Shown here: one piece after another, positions 8,945 to 18,374 of the stretch
Position numbering within the stretch: the stretch's first letter is position 1
Layout: every line of letters starts with the position of its first letter
Assembly (NCBI RefSeq): GCF_042431545.1
Contig: NZ_JBHLYX010000015.1
DNA: 64,000 bases
Source: Pseudoalteromonas xiamenensis
Lineage (GTDB): Bacteria; Pseudomonadota; Gammaproteobacteria; Enterobacterales; Alteromonadaceae
Reading direction: 5' to 3' (one strand)
The notes under the pieces: model-generated
What the model was told of the DNA's origin: nothing
Seen by the model: the letters and a program-made list of their open reading frames with translations, nothing else
Database searches by the model: none
Position numbers and translations under genes: made by a program

Positions 8945-9133
8945 ATGCGTTGGTTTAGTGTCTTACAAAGCGTGCTGGCCGCAATGTTTGGCGTACAAAG
9001 CGAAACCAAACGCCAAAGTGATTTCCATCAACCAAAACCTCTTCCATACATCATCATCGGCGTGATATTCGTTGTCTTGTTTATCCTCGCACTGCTCGCC
9101 TTAGTCAATGTAATTACTCCATCCACTGACTGA
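8945..9133 (+). CDS. DUF2970 small membrane protein
   Basis: The 62-residue product starts MRWFSVLQSVLAAMFGVQSE and continues through an NxRxxDF-like segment (here KRQSDFHQ) to a single strong transmembrane helix at about residues 34-56 (YIIIGVIFVVLFILALLALV). This matches the short DUF2970 family of gammaproteobacteria, with the SVLAAxFGVQS motif near the N-terminus. No function is known. It probably forms an operon with the secreted protein upstream. Confidence 0.82.
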   Translation: MRWFSVLQSVLAAMFGVQSETKRQSDFHQPKPLPYIIIGVIFVVLFILALLALVNVITPSTD

Positions 9134-9226
9134 ACGACCAAGATATTAATAGAATTTCGACTAGGATTACGCGTTCACTTAACGCAATACCTGTGATTTG
9201 GGTCTCGCGAGAATTCGACAGATTGA

Positions 9227-10057
9227 CTAACGGCGGTATAACGCCATTAATTCATTTACGGCGTTACGACTGTTCCCTTTAGGACTTATCGTACGTTTGA
9301 CTTGAATAACATCGAGATGGGCTTGTTCGTATATTTTACGAGTCCAAACCGTATCATGGTTCGAAATGAGTACCGGCGTCTTAGAAACGAATGCAGAGTT
9401 TTCGGCCAAATTCGCCAAATTTGCCTGATCGTCTAAATTGAATCCCCCTTTCGCGTACGCGGTAAAAGAGGCTGTTTTACTAAGCGGTACGTAAGGCGGA
9501 TCACAATACACAACAGCATTGTTTGGCATGCTAGCAAACACTTTCTCGTAACTCTGACATGTAAACGTTGCCTGTTGTGCTTTGTTGGCGAATGCATACA
9601 GCTCTTTTTCAGGAAAGTAAGGCTTTTTGTATTTTCCAAATGGCACGTTGAACGACCCTTTGAGATTATACCGGCACAAACCATTGTAACCATGTCGGTT
9701 CATGTACAAGAATAAAATTGCACGCTCATACACATCAACACTTTCGTTAAACTGCTGACGATAACTGTAGTACGCATCGGGGTGGTTATTGAGTTCGACA
9801 AACAGCTTTTTTGCATCACTCACAAACTCATCAGGCGATGTTTTTAACTCTTTGTAGAGGTTAATTAAATCTGCATTGATGTCGTTGAGTATGTAATGTT
9901 TGTAATTGGTATTTAAAAACACAGATCCCGCACCAACAAAAGGCTCAATCAACGTATCAGCGTCCGCATCGGCAAGTCTTAGGCGACGTGCAATGTCCTC
10001 AACTAACGTGTATTTTCCGCCGGCCCATTTTAAAAAGGCTCTCGTTTTTGTTTGCAT
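9227..10057 (-). CDS. dam: DNA adenine methylase Dam
   Basis: Dam methylates adenine in GATC, serving mismatch repair, replication timing and gene control. The 276 residues match the family. The AdoMet-binding FLKWAGGKYTLVEDI and FVGAGSVFLN lie at the N-terminus and the catalytic DPPYVPLS follows near residue 190. RHGYNGLCRYN belongs to the target-recognition part. It is 51 bp after damX in the conserved aroK-aroB-damX-dam order. Confidence 0.96.
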   Translation of the reverse strand: MQTKTRAFLKWAGGKYTLVEDIARRLRLADADADTLIEPFVGAGSVFLNTNYKHYILNDINADLINLYKELKTSPDEFVSDAKKLFVELNNHPDAYYSYRQQFNESVDVYERAILFLYMNRHGYNGLCRYNLKGSFNVPFGKYKKPYFPEKELYAFANKAQQATFTCQSYEKVFASMPNNAVVYCDPPYVPLSKTASFTAYAKGGFNLDDQANLANLAENSAFVSKTPVLISNHDTVWTRKIYEQAHLDVIQVKRTISPKGNSRNAVNELMALYRR

Positions 10058-10108
10058 GGATCTTAATTTCTTTTCTGAATTGCGCGATTCTACACTAAAG
10101 CAGCCCGT

Positions 10109-11551
10109 TTACCGAGATGAAGCGCGAATTTCTTCTTGGATTTGGCTGACTTTTTTATAGAACGGTTGGTTTTTTAACACATTCTCTGGTAATTGCTGGC
10201 GGGCAGATTTGGCCTCGGCTATGTTTGCATATTGCCCCACCGTTACCACATACCACCAAGTCCCCTTTCGTAATGCAGGATAGACTTTTGCGTCGAGGTT
10301 CGGAAACTCATCCCTAAATGCCTGAGCATCTTTGTCATCTGTTACAGCCATCACTTGAATTGTCCACGCACTCGACGCCAATGCGACGTACCAGGATGAA
10401 TCATCAATTGAATGAATGCTGGACTTCGGTTCCTCGGAGATCGTTGCAGCCGTGTCTGGCGTGACAACTGTTAACTCCGTTTTTTTGTTGTCCGCTTTTG
10501 CTTCTAAGACGTCAGGTTGGTCAATTTGACTCTCTACCACTTGCTCAGCAATTTGTGGTAATTCAGTACCCTTATTCGCCTCTACCGGCTGAGCTTCTAT
10601 CGGCTCCAGATCGGACAAAATGCTCTGTACATCATTTTTCAGCGTAGTATTTAGCGCCACTGCCGAATCAGCAGTATCGACTGAGTCACTAGATTTATCG
10701 AGCTCAATCGAAGAATTTATATTAGACGTTGTCGCAGGGGCGTCTACTACCTCCTTTGCCGATTGCTCATTCAACTGAGGGCGAGGCAACACCAATTCTG
10801 GCACGTCTGAGACTTGTTCATCAGGTAGCAATGTAACAAGTTCTTTCTTATACAATAATCCGACGGCAAGCACGGCCAACACAATGGTCAATACAAAAAA
10901 GTGCCAATGCCAGTTTGAAGGTTTTTTTTCGCGTAAGTTGGTTGATTGTTCCTCAGGTTTCCATGATAACAACAGCGTAGGATTGCCTCGGGATGATTCT
11001 ATAAACGTCTGAAAAATTGGGTCTTCATCCATCGGGAGGTTCTTAAAGTACCACTGCATTAGTTGCTTACTTTCGTGCCACGTCAATGGTTCAAGATGAA
11101 TGTCCAGTGCACCGACTATCATGTTCGCTTGCTGAGAACCAATTAAAATGTAAATTGTTTCGTTGCTAGTTTTGACCAGACGATTGAGCTGTTCAATCAT
11201 TTCGTCCGAGAGGTGACGACCACCATCTAAAATCCAGAGGCACGGTCCGCATGGCGCATGTTGATGCAGTAATTGGAAGTTTTCATATAATGACAGATTA
11301 TGGTCAACTAAAGGCGCTCTAAAACTATGCTCAAGTAACGCGTGCATTAACTCATTGTCGGTCAACGTTGCCGAAACCTGCACGAATGCTTTGTTGAATT
11401 CAGGATATTTATCCGTAATGAAGGACTCGAGTAAATAACTCTTACCCAATCCAGACTGGCCAACGACATTGATAATCTGTTGACCATATTCGAGTTGAAG
11501 CGCAATTCTATCGATAAGCGCTGCGCGACTTGGCAATAACTGCGACTGCAT
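10109..11551 (-). CDS. damX: DamX: AAA-like ATPase with SPOR domain
   Basis: DamX is an inner-membrane cell-division protein that binds septal peptidoglycan through its SPOR domain. The 480 residues show a Walker A motif GQSGLGKS near residue 31, a LWILDGG Walker-B-like segment, one transmembrane helix at about 217-237 (FFVLTIVLAVLAVGLLY), a long low-complexity acidic linker rich in P, E, A and S, and a C-terminal SPOR domain (from WTIQVMAV). The start overlaps the aroB stop by one base (TGATG), indicating coupling. The order cytoplasmic ATPase, membrane helix, periplasmic SPOR is that of the family. Confidence 0.9.
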   Translation of the reverse strand: MQSQLLPSRAALIDRIALQLEYGQQIINVVGQSGLGKSYLLESFITDKYPEFNKAFVQVSATLTDNELMHALLEHSFRAPLVDHNLSLYENFQLLHQHAPCGPCLWILDGGRHLSDEMIEQLNRLVKTSNETIYILIGSQQANMIVGALDIHLEPLTWHESKQLMQWYFKNLPMDEDPIFQTFIESSRGNPTLLLSWKPEEQSTNLREKKPSNWHWHFFVLTIVLAVLAVGLLYKKELVTLLPDEQVSDVPELVLPRPQLNEQSAKEVVDAPATTSNINSSIELDKSSDSVDTADSAVALNTTLKNDVQSILSDLEPIEAQPVEANKGTELPQIAEQVVESQIDQPDVLEAKADNKKTELTVVTPDTAATISEEPKSSIHSIDDSSWYVALASSAWTIQVMAVTDDKDAQAFRDEFPNLDAKVYPALRKGTWWYVVTVGQYANIAEAKSARQQLPENVLKNQPFYKKVSQIQEEIRASSR

Positions 11552-12621
11552 CAGCGTCCTATCAGTTGTACAACCATTTCGTCAGTAACATCGTCCACTA
11601 AGGCACATTGACCAATACCTGTTGGAACAATAAAACGGATTTTACCGCGTTGATTTTTCTTGTCTTTACGCATATGACGTAAGAAGTCGTCTGCGGTCAT
11701 TGTTTCTGGTGCCGATGTCGGCAAATCAAACGACGCAATCAGTTCAACCGCCTTCTCGAGTTCGTCATTGGATATATCGCCACGCAGATGGGCAAGCTGT
11801 AACGCGAGCACCATCCCTGCACCAACCGCTTCTCCATGTAACCACACGCCATAACCTTGCTCGGCTTCAATGGCATGCCCGAATGTGTGGCCCAGATTTA
11901 ATAATGCTCGCAATCCAGATTCTTTTTCATCTTGTCCAACAATGTCTGCTTTGATTTGACAACAGCGATGAATCACTTGGGTTAACGCTGCGGTATCCAA
12001 AGCTTGGAGGACGTCACGTTTTTCGCTTAGCTCGTTCAGAAACTCGGCATCATGGATAAAACCATACTTAATCACCTCTGCCATACCAGCTGCAAACTCA
12101 CGTGAAGGCAACGTACTCAGGGTATTGGTATCAATGAACACGGCTTGAGGCTGATAAAATGCTCCAATCATGTTTTTGCCAAGCGGATGATTGACTGCCG
12201 TTTTTCCACCAACCGATGAATCCACTTGTGACAACAACGTTGTGGGTAACTGAATAAAAGGGACACCACGTTGGTAACAAGCTGCTACAAAACCCGTCAA
12301 ATCACCTATTACGCCGCCACCAAGTGCCAATAAACACGTATCTCGGCCACAATTGTGCTCAAGTAAAAACGCGTTAATACGCTCAAACCAATCCAGTGAT
12401 TTATATTGTTCGCCATCAGGTATGATGAAATGCAAAGGATACAGAGGTGCTAGCTTGTCGAGTAGACTCGCTAAATAAAGCGGAGCAACCGTTTCGTTGC
12501 TAATTATGACGGGACGACATTTACCGATGTACGATGTCAGTCGTCCTGCATCATCAAACAGTGATTGACCAATAAAGATGGGATAACTACGCTCGCCTAA
12601 TTCAACAGTTAATTCAAGCAT
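11551..12621 (-). CDS. aroB: 3-Dehydroquinate synthase
   Basis: AroB cyclises DAHP to 3-dehydroquinate, the second step of the shikimate pathway, using NAD+ and a divalent metal. The 356-residue length fits (E. coli 362). Key segments are LGGGVIGDLTGFVA, TTLLSQVDSSVGGKTAVNH, NLGHTFGHAIEA and LHGEAVGAG, which supply the metal-binding Glu and His residues. It lies 29 bp after aroK and overlaps damX by one base. Confidence 0.97.
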   Translation of the reverse strand: MLELTVELGERSYPIFIGQSLFDDAGRLTSYIGKCRPVIISNETVAPLYLASLLDKLAPLYPLHFIIPDGEQYKSLDWFERINAFLLEHNCGRDTCLLALGGGVIGDLTGFVAACYQRGVPFIQLPTTLLSQVDSSVGGKTAVNHPLGKNMIGAFYQPQAVFIDTNTLSTLPSREFAAGMAEVIKYGFIHDAEFLNELSEKRDVLQALDTAALTQVIHRCCQIKADIVGQDEKESGLRALLNLGHTFGHAIEAEQGYGVWLHGEAVGAGMVLALQLAHLRGDISNDELEKAVELIASFDLPTSAPETMTADDFLRHMRKDKKNQRGKIRFIVPTGIGQCALVDDVTDEMVVQLIGR

Positions 12622-12650
12622 GGTTTTCCCTCCACTACTGGTACATCACA

Positions 12651-13169
12651 TTAGAAATCAAGTTTCTCAATTATTTGGTTTGCAACCACTTTCGCACTTT
12701 GCTCATCAGTACGAACAACGAAGTCAGCAACTTCACGATACAACGGTTCACGTTCGTCTGCCAAGCGCTCTAACACTTCACGTGCAGGCTCTTCGGTTTG
12801 CAGTAACGGACGACGTTTATCACGTTGAGTACGAGCCACTTGCTTTTCGATTGGCGTTTCAAGGTAAACCACAATGCCGCGCGCAGATAACTTATTGCGC
12901 ACGTCTTTGCTCAACACCGAGCCACCGCCAGTTGCTAATACAATACCTTGTAATTCTGTTAGATCAGAAATTACCGCCTCTTCGCGAACACGGAACCCTT
13001 CTTCACCTTCTAAGTCAAACACCCACGAAATATCAGCACCAGTACGGCGTTCAATCTCTTGGTCTGAATCATAGAATTCAAGATGTAAAGTGTCAGCGAT
13101 GTGACGACCTATTGTGCTCTTACCAGCCCCCATTGGGCCAACTAGAAATATATTACGTTTCTCAGCCAT
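12651..13169 (-). CDS. aroK: Shikimate kinase I
   Basis: AroK phosphorylates shikimate at the 3-position using ATP. The 172 residues match AroK. The P-loop GPMGAGKSTIG is at residues 11-21, the shikimate-binding DSDQEIERRTG follows, and ATGGGSV carries the substrate-binding glycines. The lid region is near RDKRRPLL. It heads aroK-aroB-damX-dam, 167 bp downstream of the pilQ stop. Its conserved place next to the pil genes is normal for gammaproteobacteria. Confidence 0.97.
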   Translation of the reverse strand: MAEKRNIFLVGPMGAGKSTIGRHIADTLHLEFYDSDQEIERRTGADISWVFDLEGEEGFRVREEAVISDLTELQGIVLATGGGSVLSKDVRNKLSARGIVVYLETPIEKQVARTQRDKRRPLLQTEEPAREVLERLADEREPLYREVADFVVRTDEQSAKVVANQIIEKLDF

Positions 13170-13336
13170 ATCTTTTTAGTACAAACGAACTCTAAAATTT
13201 GAATAAAACCCCGCCTAACGACCTGGCCCCAAAATTAAGGAGGGGATTATCTCAGCATTCCTACTGGGATTTCAACCCCCATTTGTTCAAAATGCATTAA
13301 TCCCCCAAACTTAGGTTTTATCCCCGGTCCGAAAAT

Positions 13337-15406
13337 TTACAGTCCTTCATGTAAGATTTTTGGAGTAACAAAGATGAGTAATTCTTTCTTTTCGTTAAAC
13401 TCACTTGTGTTTCTGAACAACGCACCAACGTATGGTAGATCACCAAGCAAAGGTACTTTTTTCACAGCATTAACGATTTGCTGCTGGTAAATGCCACCCA
13501 GTACTACCGTTTGTCCATTTTCAACTAATACTTGGGTTTGAATCTTTTGCGTATTAATTGCAACCGCCGAGCCCGTTGGCGTTTGCACCACATCACCACG
13601 AGTATCTTGCGTGATCAACAAATCGAGAATAATTTTGTTGTCCGGCGTGATTTGTGGTGTTACTTCCAAGCTTAGTACCGCTTTTTTGAAAGTCACGGTT
13701 GTTGCGCCACTCGACGCGGATTCCACATAAGGGATTTCAGTACCTTGTTCGATCCGCGCTTTTTTCTGATTGGCCGTAGTAATGCTCGGACTTGCGATAA
13801 TTTCACCTTTGTTCTCTTGCTCAAGCGCAGAAAGCTCTAGATCAATAATCGTACCGTCTGCCAGCTTTGCCACGTGCATACCAATACTACCCGCAGGTGA
13901 TGTTACAGGTAAATTCACATTCAGACGATCAGCAAGTGCTGGGATTGTACCATTAGAAAGCTCTTGTGCCCCCTTCAATGTGCCCGCGATTGCATCTGCT
14001 CCTTGTTGGTCACTAAACCCCCAGCGGATCCCTAAATCTTCTTGCACGTTGTCACGTACAGTCACCATGCGTGATTCTATGACCACCTGCTTTACCGGCA
14101 CATCGAGGGTTTCGACCATTCGACGGATACTTTCAATCGAGCGTGAAGTGTCTTTGATTAGCAACGTATTGGTACGTTTATCCACTGAGACGCTGCCACG
14201 AGAACTAACAATACTATTGATATCCGTTTTTAATAAGTCTGCAAATTCTTCCGCTTTCGCGTAATTCAATTGAATGTACTCGCTGTACAGCGGCTCGAGT
14301 TCTTCCACTTGCTTTTTCGTTTGCAAATCTTTGGCTTCACGTGCGGCTAATTCTTCTGACGGCGCAACCATCAAGATAGAACCTTCGGTACGTTTATCAA
14401 GGCCTTTTACTCGCAAAACAACGTCCAACGCTTGGTCCCATGGGACCCCGTCTAGACGCAGTGTAATATTGCCCATGACCGAATCACTGGTCACTAAATT
14501 GAAGTTGTTGGTATCCGCAATAATCTGCAATACCGACCGAATCGGAATGTCTTGGAAATTTAAGGTAATTGGCTGACCGCGATACGTTTTCTTTTCACCA
14601 AATTGGCTCGCGCCTTGGTCCTTTTCAACCGTTAACGTAAACACATTCTCAAGCTGTTGATAATTGAATTTGAACGCGGCATTCGGTTCGATGATAAGGC
14701 GCGTTTTGTTCGCTTCTCTGAACGTTTCAACTTTACTTACAACAGTCCCAAAATCAAGCACATCCAGTTGATAGAGCAAGTCGTCAGGAATACCTATATG
14801 GTGAAAATCCGCAATAATTTTACCACCACGCTCTTGCACATCTATCGCCGCTTGAGGTGACTCTAAAAACGCAAGAATTTGAGCTGCACCTTTTTCCGTG
14901 CGACGAAAATCAATCGATTGCACCATATTCATGTACTGTGGTGCAGGCTCTTCGCCAATTGACGACGCGGTACCAACTTGCTCATCAACTGTGGTGATTG
15001 GGTTATCTGACACGCGAAGATAAACGAGATTGTTCTTCACCTCAGTTTTGTATAATTTCAGTTCTTTTAACGCAACCGTAACCTTAAAACCATCTTTTTG
15101 CATTTCACTGGACAGGGATTCGATCCCCGCTTTGTTGATTTCCAGCTTCTTAAGACTTTCTTCGTATTCAGCCCCTTGGAAGAATAACTCAATACGAGCA
15201 GGTTGATTGAGAACGGTCACTTTCGGTTCTTGACTTAATTGCTCATCAAAGACTAGCTGAAGTTCAGTTTCTTCCTCTAACACTGGGTTATATCGAATGT
15301 CATATAGCATGGGAACTGCTTGAGCGAAGGTCGAAATACCGACTAACATACTCAGCGAGGCAAACTTTGCTGTTTGTTTTAATGTTGTGAAAACGTCGCG
15401 CTTCAT
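13337..15406 (-). CDS. pilQ: Type IV pilus secretin PilQ
   Basis: PilQ forms the outer-membrane channel through which the type IV pilus passes. The start is set at MKRDVFTTLKQ (689 residues), preceded by AAAGGG. An alternative start 33 bases upstream would overlap pilP and spoil the signal peptide (cleavage near TFAQA-VP). Two AMIN-like regions bind peptidoglycan, followed by an STN/N0 domain (near residue 280, GQPITLNFQDIPI), an N1 domain and the C-terminal secretin domain (VVLGGIYQQQ, VPLLGDLPYVGALF). It is the last gene of pilMNOPQ. Confidence 0.95.
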   Translation of the reverse strand: MKRDVFTTLKQTAKFASLSMLVGISTFAQAVPMLYDIRYNPVLEEETELQLVFDEQLSQEPKVTVLNQPARIELFFQGAEYEESLKKLEINKAGIESLSSEMQKDGFKVTVALKELKLYKTEVKNNLVYLRVSDNPITTVDEQVGTASSIGEEPAPQYMNMVQSIDFRRTEKGAAQILAFLESPQAAIDVQERGGKIIADFHHIGIPDDLLYQLDVLDFGTVVSKVETFREANKTRLIIEPNAAFKFNYQQLENVFTLTVEKDQGASQFGEKKTYRGQPITLNFQDIPIRSVLQIIADTNNFNLVTSDSVMGNITLRLDGVPWDQALDVVLRVKGLDKRTEGSILMVAPSEELAAREAKDLQTKKQVEELEPLYSEYIQLNYAKAEEFADLLKTDINSIVSSRGSVSVDKRTNTLLIKDTSRSIESIRRMVETLDVPVKQVVIESRMVTVRDNVQEDLGIRWGFSDQQGADAIAGTLKGAQELSNGTIPALADRLNVNLPVTSPAGSIGMHVAKLADGTIIDLELSALEQENKGEIIASPSITTANQKKARIEQGTEIPYVESASSGATTVTFKKAVLSLEVTPQITPDNKIILDLLITQDTRGDVVQTPTGSAVAINTQKIQTQVLVENGQTVVLGGIYQQQIVNAVKKVPLLGDLPYVGALFRNTSEFNEKKELLIFVTPKILHEGL

Positions 15407-15416
15407 TTTCAACCCT

Positions 15417-15965
15417 TTATTGTTTTTCACTCTGGCCATTCTCCACTGCGTCTAACAGTTCCAGTTTTGTCAGTCGTTCTTTCCAGCACCCTGTACCATC
15501 AGGGATCAGTTCTCGCAATTCTAGATGATCTGCGTTAACCGCAACCACTTCGCCATGATATAGACCAATGTAGTTCCCTTTTCTCACTCGATACAAAGCA
15601 TTATCTGAGGTGCGAATTAATCCCCAACGTACCCCGCCTTTTGCAATCGTCCCTTTCATCATTAAGTTATCCAATGGATACTTTTCGAGTGGGTCTCGCG
15701 AGCGGTCGGGGTCAGGTTGTAAACAGTTTTTCACTTGCAAAACATTGCTTTCGATAATTGCGGGTTCAGGCACAACAAACGGACTACGAAGTTGTCCCGC
15801 TCCGTAAGGAAAGTGTTCAAAATCAGGCATTTTCGGGATTGGTTCAACCTTTGGAACCGCACTCGCCTTTACCTGATCGATAAATTCTTTTTGTTCTGCT
15901 GTATTGTCGTTACAGCCAACCAGTAAAGTAATAAGCCCTAGCGCTACGCCATGGAACAGTCTCAT
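15417..15965 (-). CDS. pilP: Type IV pilus assembly lipoprotein PilP
   Basis: PilP links the inner-membrane PilNO complex to the PilQ secretin. The 182-residue protein begins with a lipoprotein signal whose lipobox is LVGC (cysteine near residue 18). A proline-rich linker is followed by the PilP beta domain (VKNCLQPDPDRSRDPLEKYPLDNLMMKG-like region, with WGLIRT and YIGLYHGEV). Its start overlaps the pilO stop in an ATGA arrangement, showing coupling. Confidence 0.94.
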   Translation of the reverse strand: MRLFHGVALGLITLLVGCNDNTAEQKEFIDQVKASAVPKVEPIPKMPDFEHFPYGAGQLRSPFVVPEPAIIESNVLQVKNCLQPDPDRSRDPLEKYPLDNLMMKGTIAKGGVRWGLIRTSDNALYRVRKGNYIGLYHGEVVAVNADHLELRELIPDGTGCWKERLTKLELLDAVENGQSEKQ

Positions 15966-16570
15966 TTCTTCTGCTCCTTCTGCTCATAACGATAGGTTTT
16001 CGCTATTACGGTAAAGACTAATTGGTTGTTCGCTGCATTCTCAATTTTAAAGTCATGCAAACTGACAATACGAGGTAACTGAGCGACTTTACTCACAAAC
16101 TCACCGAATTCGTGGTAGTGACCAACCACTTCTAAGTTAATGGGTAATTCGGTATAAAATTCTTTTTTGATTTCCGGAAGCCAACCAATTTTTAAGAAAG
16201 TAAGGCCACTTGTTGTACCTACATACGTCAAGTCATCGAGCAAACCAGGTGTTTCGTTCGAAGTAGGCAGTTTTCTCAACAATTGAGAAAATTCTTCTTC
16301 CATTTGAAGCATTTGCGTGCGGTAAAGATCTAAGTTAGTCGCCCGAGCATACTTAATGCGGTACGCACTTCTTAATTCCGTCTCTTTTTGCACAGCCTGT
16401 TCATAGCTGGAAACTTCACTTGAAACCAAGGTGCTGTAACCTAAAAACAGCGTCAGAACGACGACGAAAATACAACACAACACTTTGACTGGAAACGGCC
16501 AATCGCCCATGTTTTCCAGTTCAATCTCATTCCAGTTAATGTCTTTGAGCGACTTTAAATCAAATTCCAC
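15962..16570 (-). CDS. pilO: Type IV pilus assembly protein PilO
   Basis: PilO is a bitopic inner-membrane protein that pairs with PilN as part of the pilus alignment complex. The 202 residues show a short cytoplasmic segment, one transmembrane helix at about 27-49 (FPVKVLCCIFVVVLTLFLGY), a coiled-coil segment, and a ferredoxin-like periplasmic domain with LPINLEVVGHYHEFGEFV. It lies between pilN (26 bp upstream) and pilP (4-bp overlap). Confidence 0.93.
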   Translation of the reverse strand: MEFDLKSLKDINWNEIELENMGDWPFPVKVLCCIFVVVLTLFLGYSTLVSSEVSSYEQAVQKETELRSAYRIKYARATNLDLYRTQMLQMEEEFSQLLRKLPTSNETPGLLDDLTYVGTTSGLTFLKIGWLPEIKKEFYTELPINLEVVGHYHEFGEFVSKVAQLPRIVSLHDFKIENAANNQLVFTVIAKTYRYEQKEQKK

Positions 16571-16596
16571 TACTCGCCTCCATCAAATCCTTCGCA

Positions 16597-17175
16597 TTAT
16601 TTTCTGACATATCTTTCTGCCTCATTAATGTCTTCATAGGCTTTGATATAGAACTGCATAGTAAAATCGCTCAGCAAGCGAGCTTGCTGTTCTCCGGCTA
16701 CAATGCCTTGCAATGTTGGTTTTTCAAGTAAATAAGATGACTCGACATTCCGTAACATTGATGACAAGCGATTATTCGACTCGCTTCGTCCTACCACTTT
16801 TAGCATTTTGCCTTTTCGTTCTAGGCTCGTTAAATAAATTCCCGCAGGGACGATTCTCGCTATTTCATCAATGAGTTGCGTACCGAGATTTCGGTTACTC
16901 TGTAGCTCTTCGATTAATTTCATCCGCTGCTGCAAATTTTCTTTCTTTGTGTTCAGTTCATTGATTTCACGTATTTGCTTATCAAGTAGCGCGATTTCCG
17001 TATTCAAATACGCGTTTTTTATGTCTTGACCGTCACGCATTGAGCTGTAAATCCCGCCCAACATGTACATTGAAAAAAAGGCGACGAAAACCAAACTACC
17101 AATCAACGCCAAAAAACGTTTTTGTGACGCCTGACGTTGTTGTTGACGCCAAGGCAACAGGTTTATATGTGGCAT
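16597..17175 (-). CDS. pilN: Type IV pilus assembly protein PilN
   Basis: PilN binds PilM through the conserved N-terminal INLLPWR motif, visible at residues 4-10, and pairs with PilO in the periplasm. The 192 residues contain one transmembrane helix (about 23-45), a coiled coil (IALLDKQIREINELNTKKENL-like) and a ferredoxin-like domain with GIYLTSLERKG. The start overlaps the end of pilM by 13 bp, indicating coupled translation. Confidence 0.94.
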   Translation of the reverse strand: MPHINLLPWRQQQRQASQKRFLALIGSLVFVAFFSMYMLGGIYSSMRDGQDIKNAYLNTEIALLDKQIREINELNTKKENLQQRMKLIEELQSNRNLGTQLIDEIARIVPAGIYLTSLERKGKMLKVVGRSESNNRLSSMLRNVESSYLLEKPTLQGIVAGEQQARLLSDFTMQFYIKAYEDINEAERYVRK

Positions 17176-18242
17176 GTCGAAAAGCTCCTTAATGCAAGGC
17201 CTGTTGCTATCGCGAATTGCGTTCGATGCTTTTCAAGCAGCATACGATCGACTTTGGGCGATATTTCCATATCGGCAAAAGGGTCAGCCACTATAGTGTG
17301 GATCCCTAATTCGTCGACCAATAAGCGTTCCAACCCTTCAATTGCAGCCGTCCCACCGGTTAGGATGATGTAATCGACATGATCTTTACCACTTGTGGTC
17401 ATGAACATCTGCACTGCTCGGCGAATTTGCTGAATCAGTGAGGTTTGAAACGGTGCGAGTACTTCAAACGTATAATTAGGGGGTAGATCTCGCGTCACTT
17501 TACCCAATTCTGCGTCGTCGTAAGTTTTGTTGTAATACGCGACGATGCTGTTCGTAAATTGTTCACCACCAAAGACTTGATCACGGGTATACAGCGTTTT
17601 ACCCGATTGCAATACGCTCACTAATGTAATCACTGCACCAACATCAATCACTGCAACAATTTTATCGAACGCATCGGAAGGTAACTGCTGGTACATTACA
17701 TCCAATGCTCTGCCCAATGCATAACTCTCAACATCAACTACTTTTGCCTTAAAGCCACCTTCTTCCAACGCGCCCACTCGAGCTTCAACACTTTCAGTAC
17801 GTGCTGCGGATAATAAAACGTTCATTTTTGACGGATCAGCTTCATTGACCGATAGCTTTTCGAAATCTAAACTCACTTCGTCCAATGGATAGGGGATCAA
17901 ACTGTCTGCTTCGATAGCAATTTGGGATTCTAATTCAGCGTCGGTTAAAGCTACGTCCATGAAAATCACTTTGGTGATAACAGTTTGACCAGAAACGGCA
18001 ACCGCAGCGAGATTGGCAGATTTTGGCACGCGCTTCTTAAGTTTAGCGATAACTCGGCCAATTGCTTCAATATCTTGAATGGTGCGTTCGGCCATAGCCC
18101 CTTTTGGAATAGGTTCAATCGCCGCAGCTTCGAGACGGTAACCAGAACCCGTTTTAGCCAACAGAACGGCTTTTACACAATGGGAACCGATGTCGATCCC
18201 CACCATCATGGATTCATTCTTGTTAAATAGTTGACTAAACAT
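17163..18242 (-). CDS. pilM: Type IV pilus assembly ATPase-like PilM
   Basis: PilM is a cytoplasmic actin-like (FtsA/MreB-fold) protein that binds ATP and PilN. The 359 residues start with the phosphate-1 motif GIDIGSHCVKAVLL, have VIDVGAVITLVSV as phosphate-2 and ILTGGTAAIEGL as the adenosine motif. It is the promoter-proximal gene of pilMNOPQ and is divergent from the PBP1a gene with 132 bp between their starts, the common arrangement. Confidence 0.95.
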   Translation of the reverse strand: MFSQLFNKNESMMVGIDIGSHCVKAVLLAKTGSGYRLEAAAIEPIPKGAMAERTIQDIEAIGRVIAKLKKRVPKSANLAAVAVSGQTVITKVIFMDVALTDAELESQIAIEADSLIPYPLDEVSLDFEKLSVNEADPSKMNVLLSAARTESVEARVGALEEGGFKAKVVDVESYALGRALDVMYQQLPSDAFDKIVAVIDVGAVITLVSVLQSGKTLYTRDQVFGGEQFTNSIVAYYNKTYDDAELGKVTRDLPPNYTFEVLAPFQTSLIQQIRRAVQMFMTTSGKDHVDYIILTGGTAAIEGLERLLVDELGIHTIVADPFADMEISPKVDRMLLEKHRTQFAIATGLALRSFSTCHI

Positions 18243-18374
18243 ACTTATCGCTCTGGTCCTTTGATTTATATCTGAACGAAGTATAATGGCAATTCGAACA
18301 AAACTTTTTCATTATTAACCGCGATATACTAGCAGCGTCTGCCAATAATTGGGAGACTTAGCAGGGATAATTCA

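Noticed and set aside
9203..9212. Ten-base palindrome TCTCGCGAGA downstream of dam
   Set aside because: Too short, without T-tract or promoter context, to call a terminator or operator.
12620..13195. 191-codon plus-strand frame over aroK
   Set aside because: It is antisense to a clear shikimate kinase and has no recognisable motif.
13770..14264. 164-codon plus-strand frame within pilQ
   Set aside because: It is serine-rich and antisense to the secretin; typical shadow frame.
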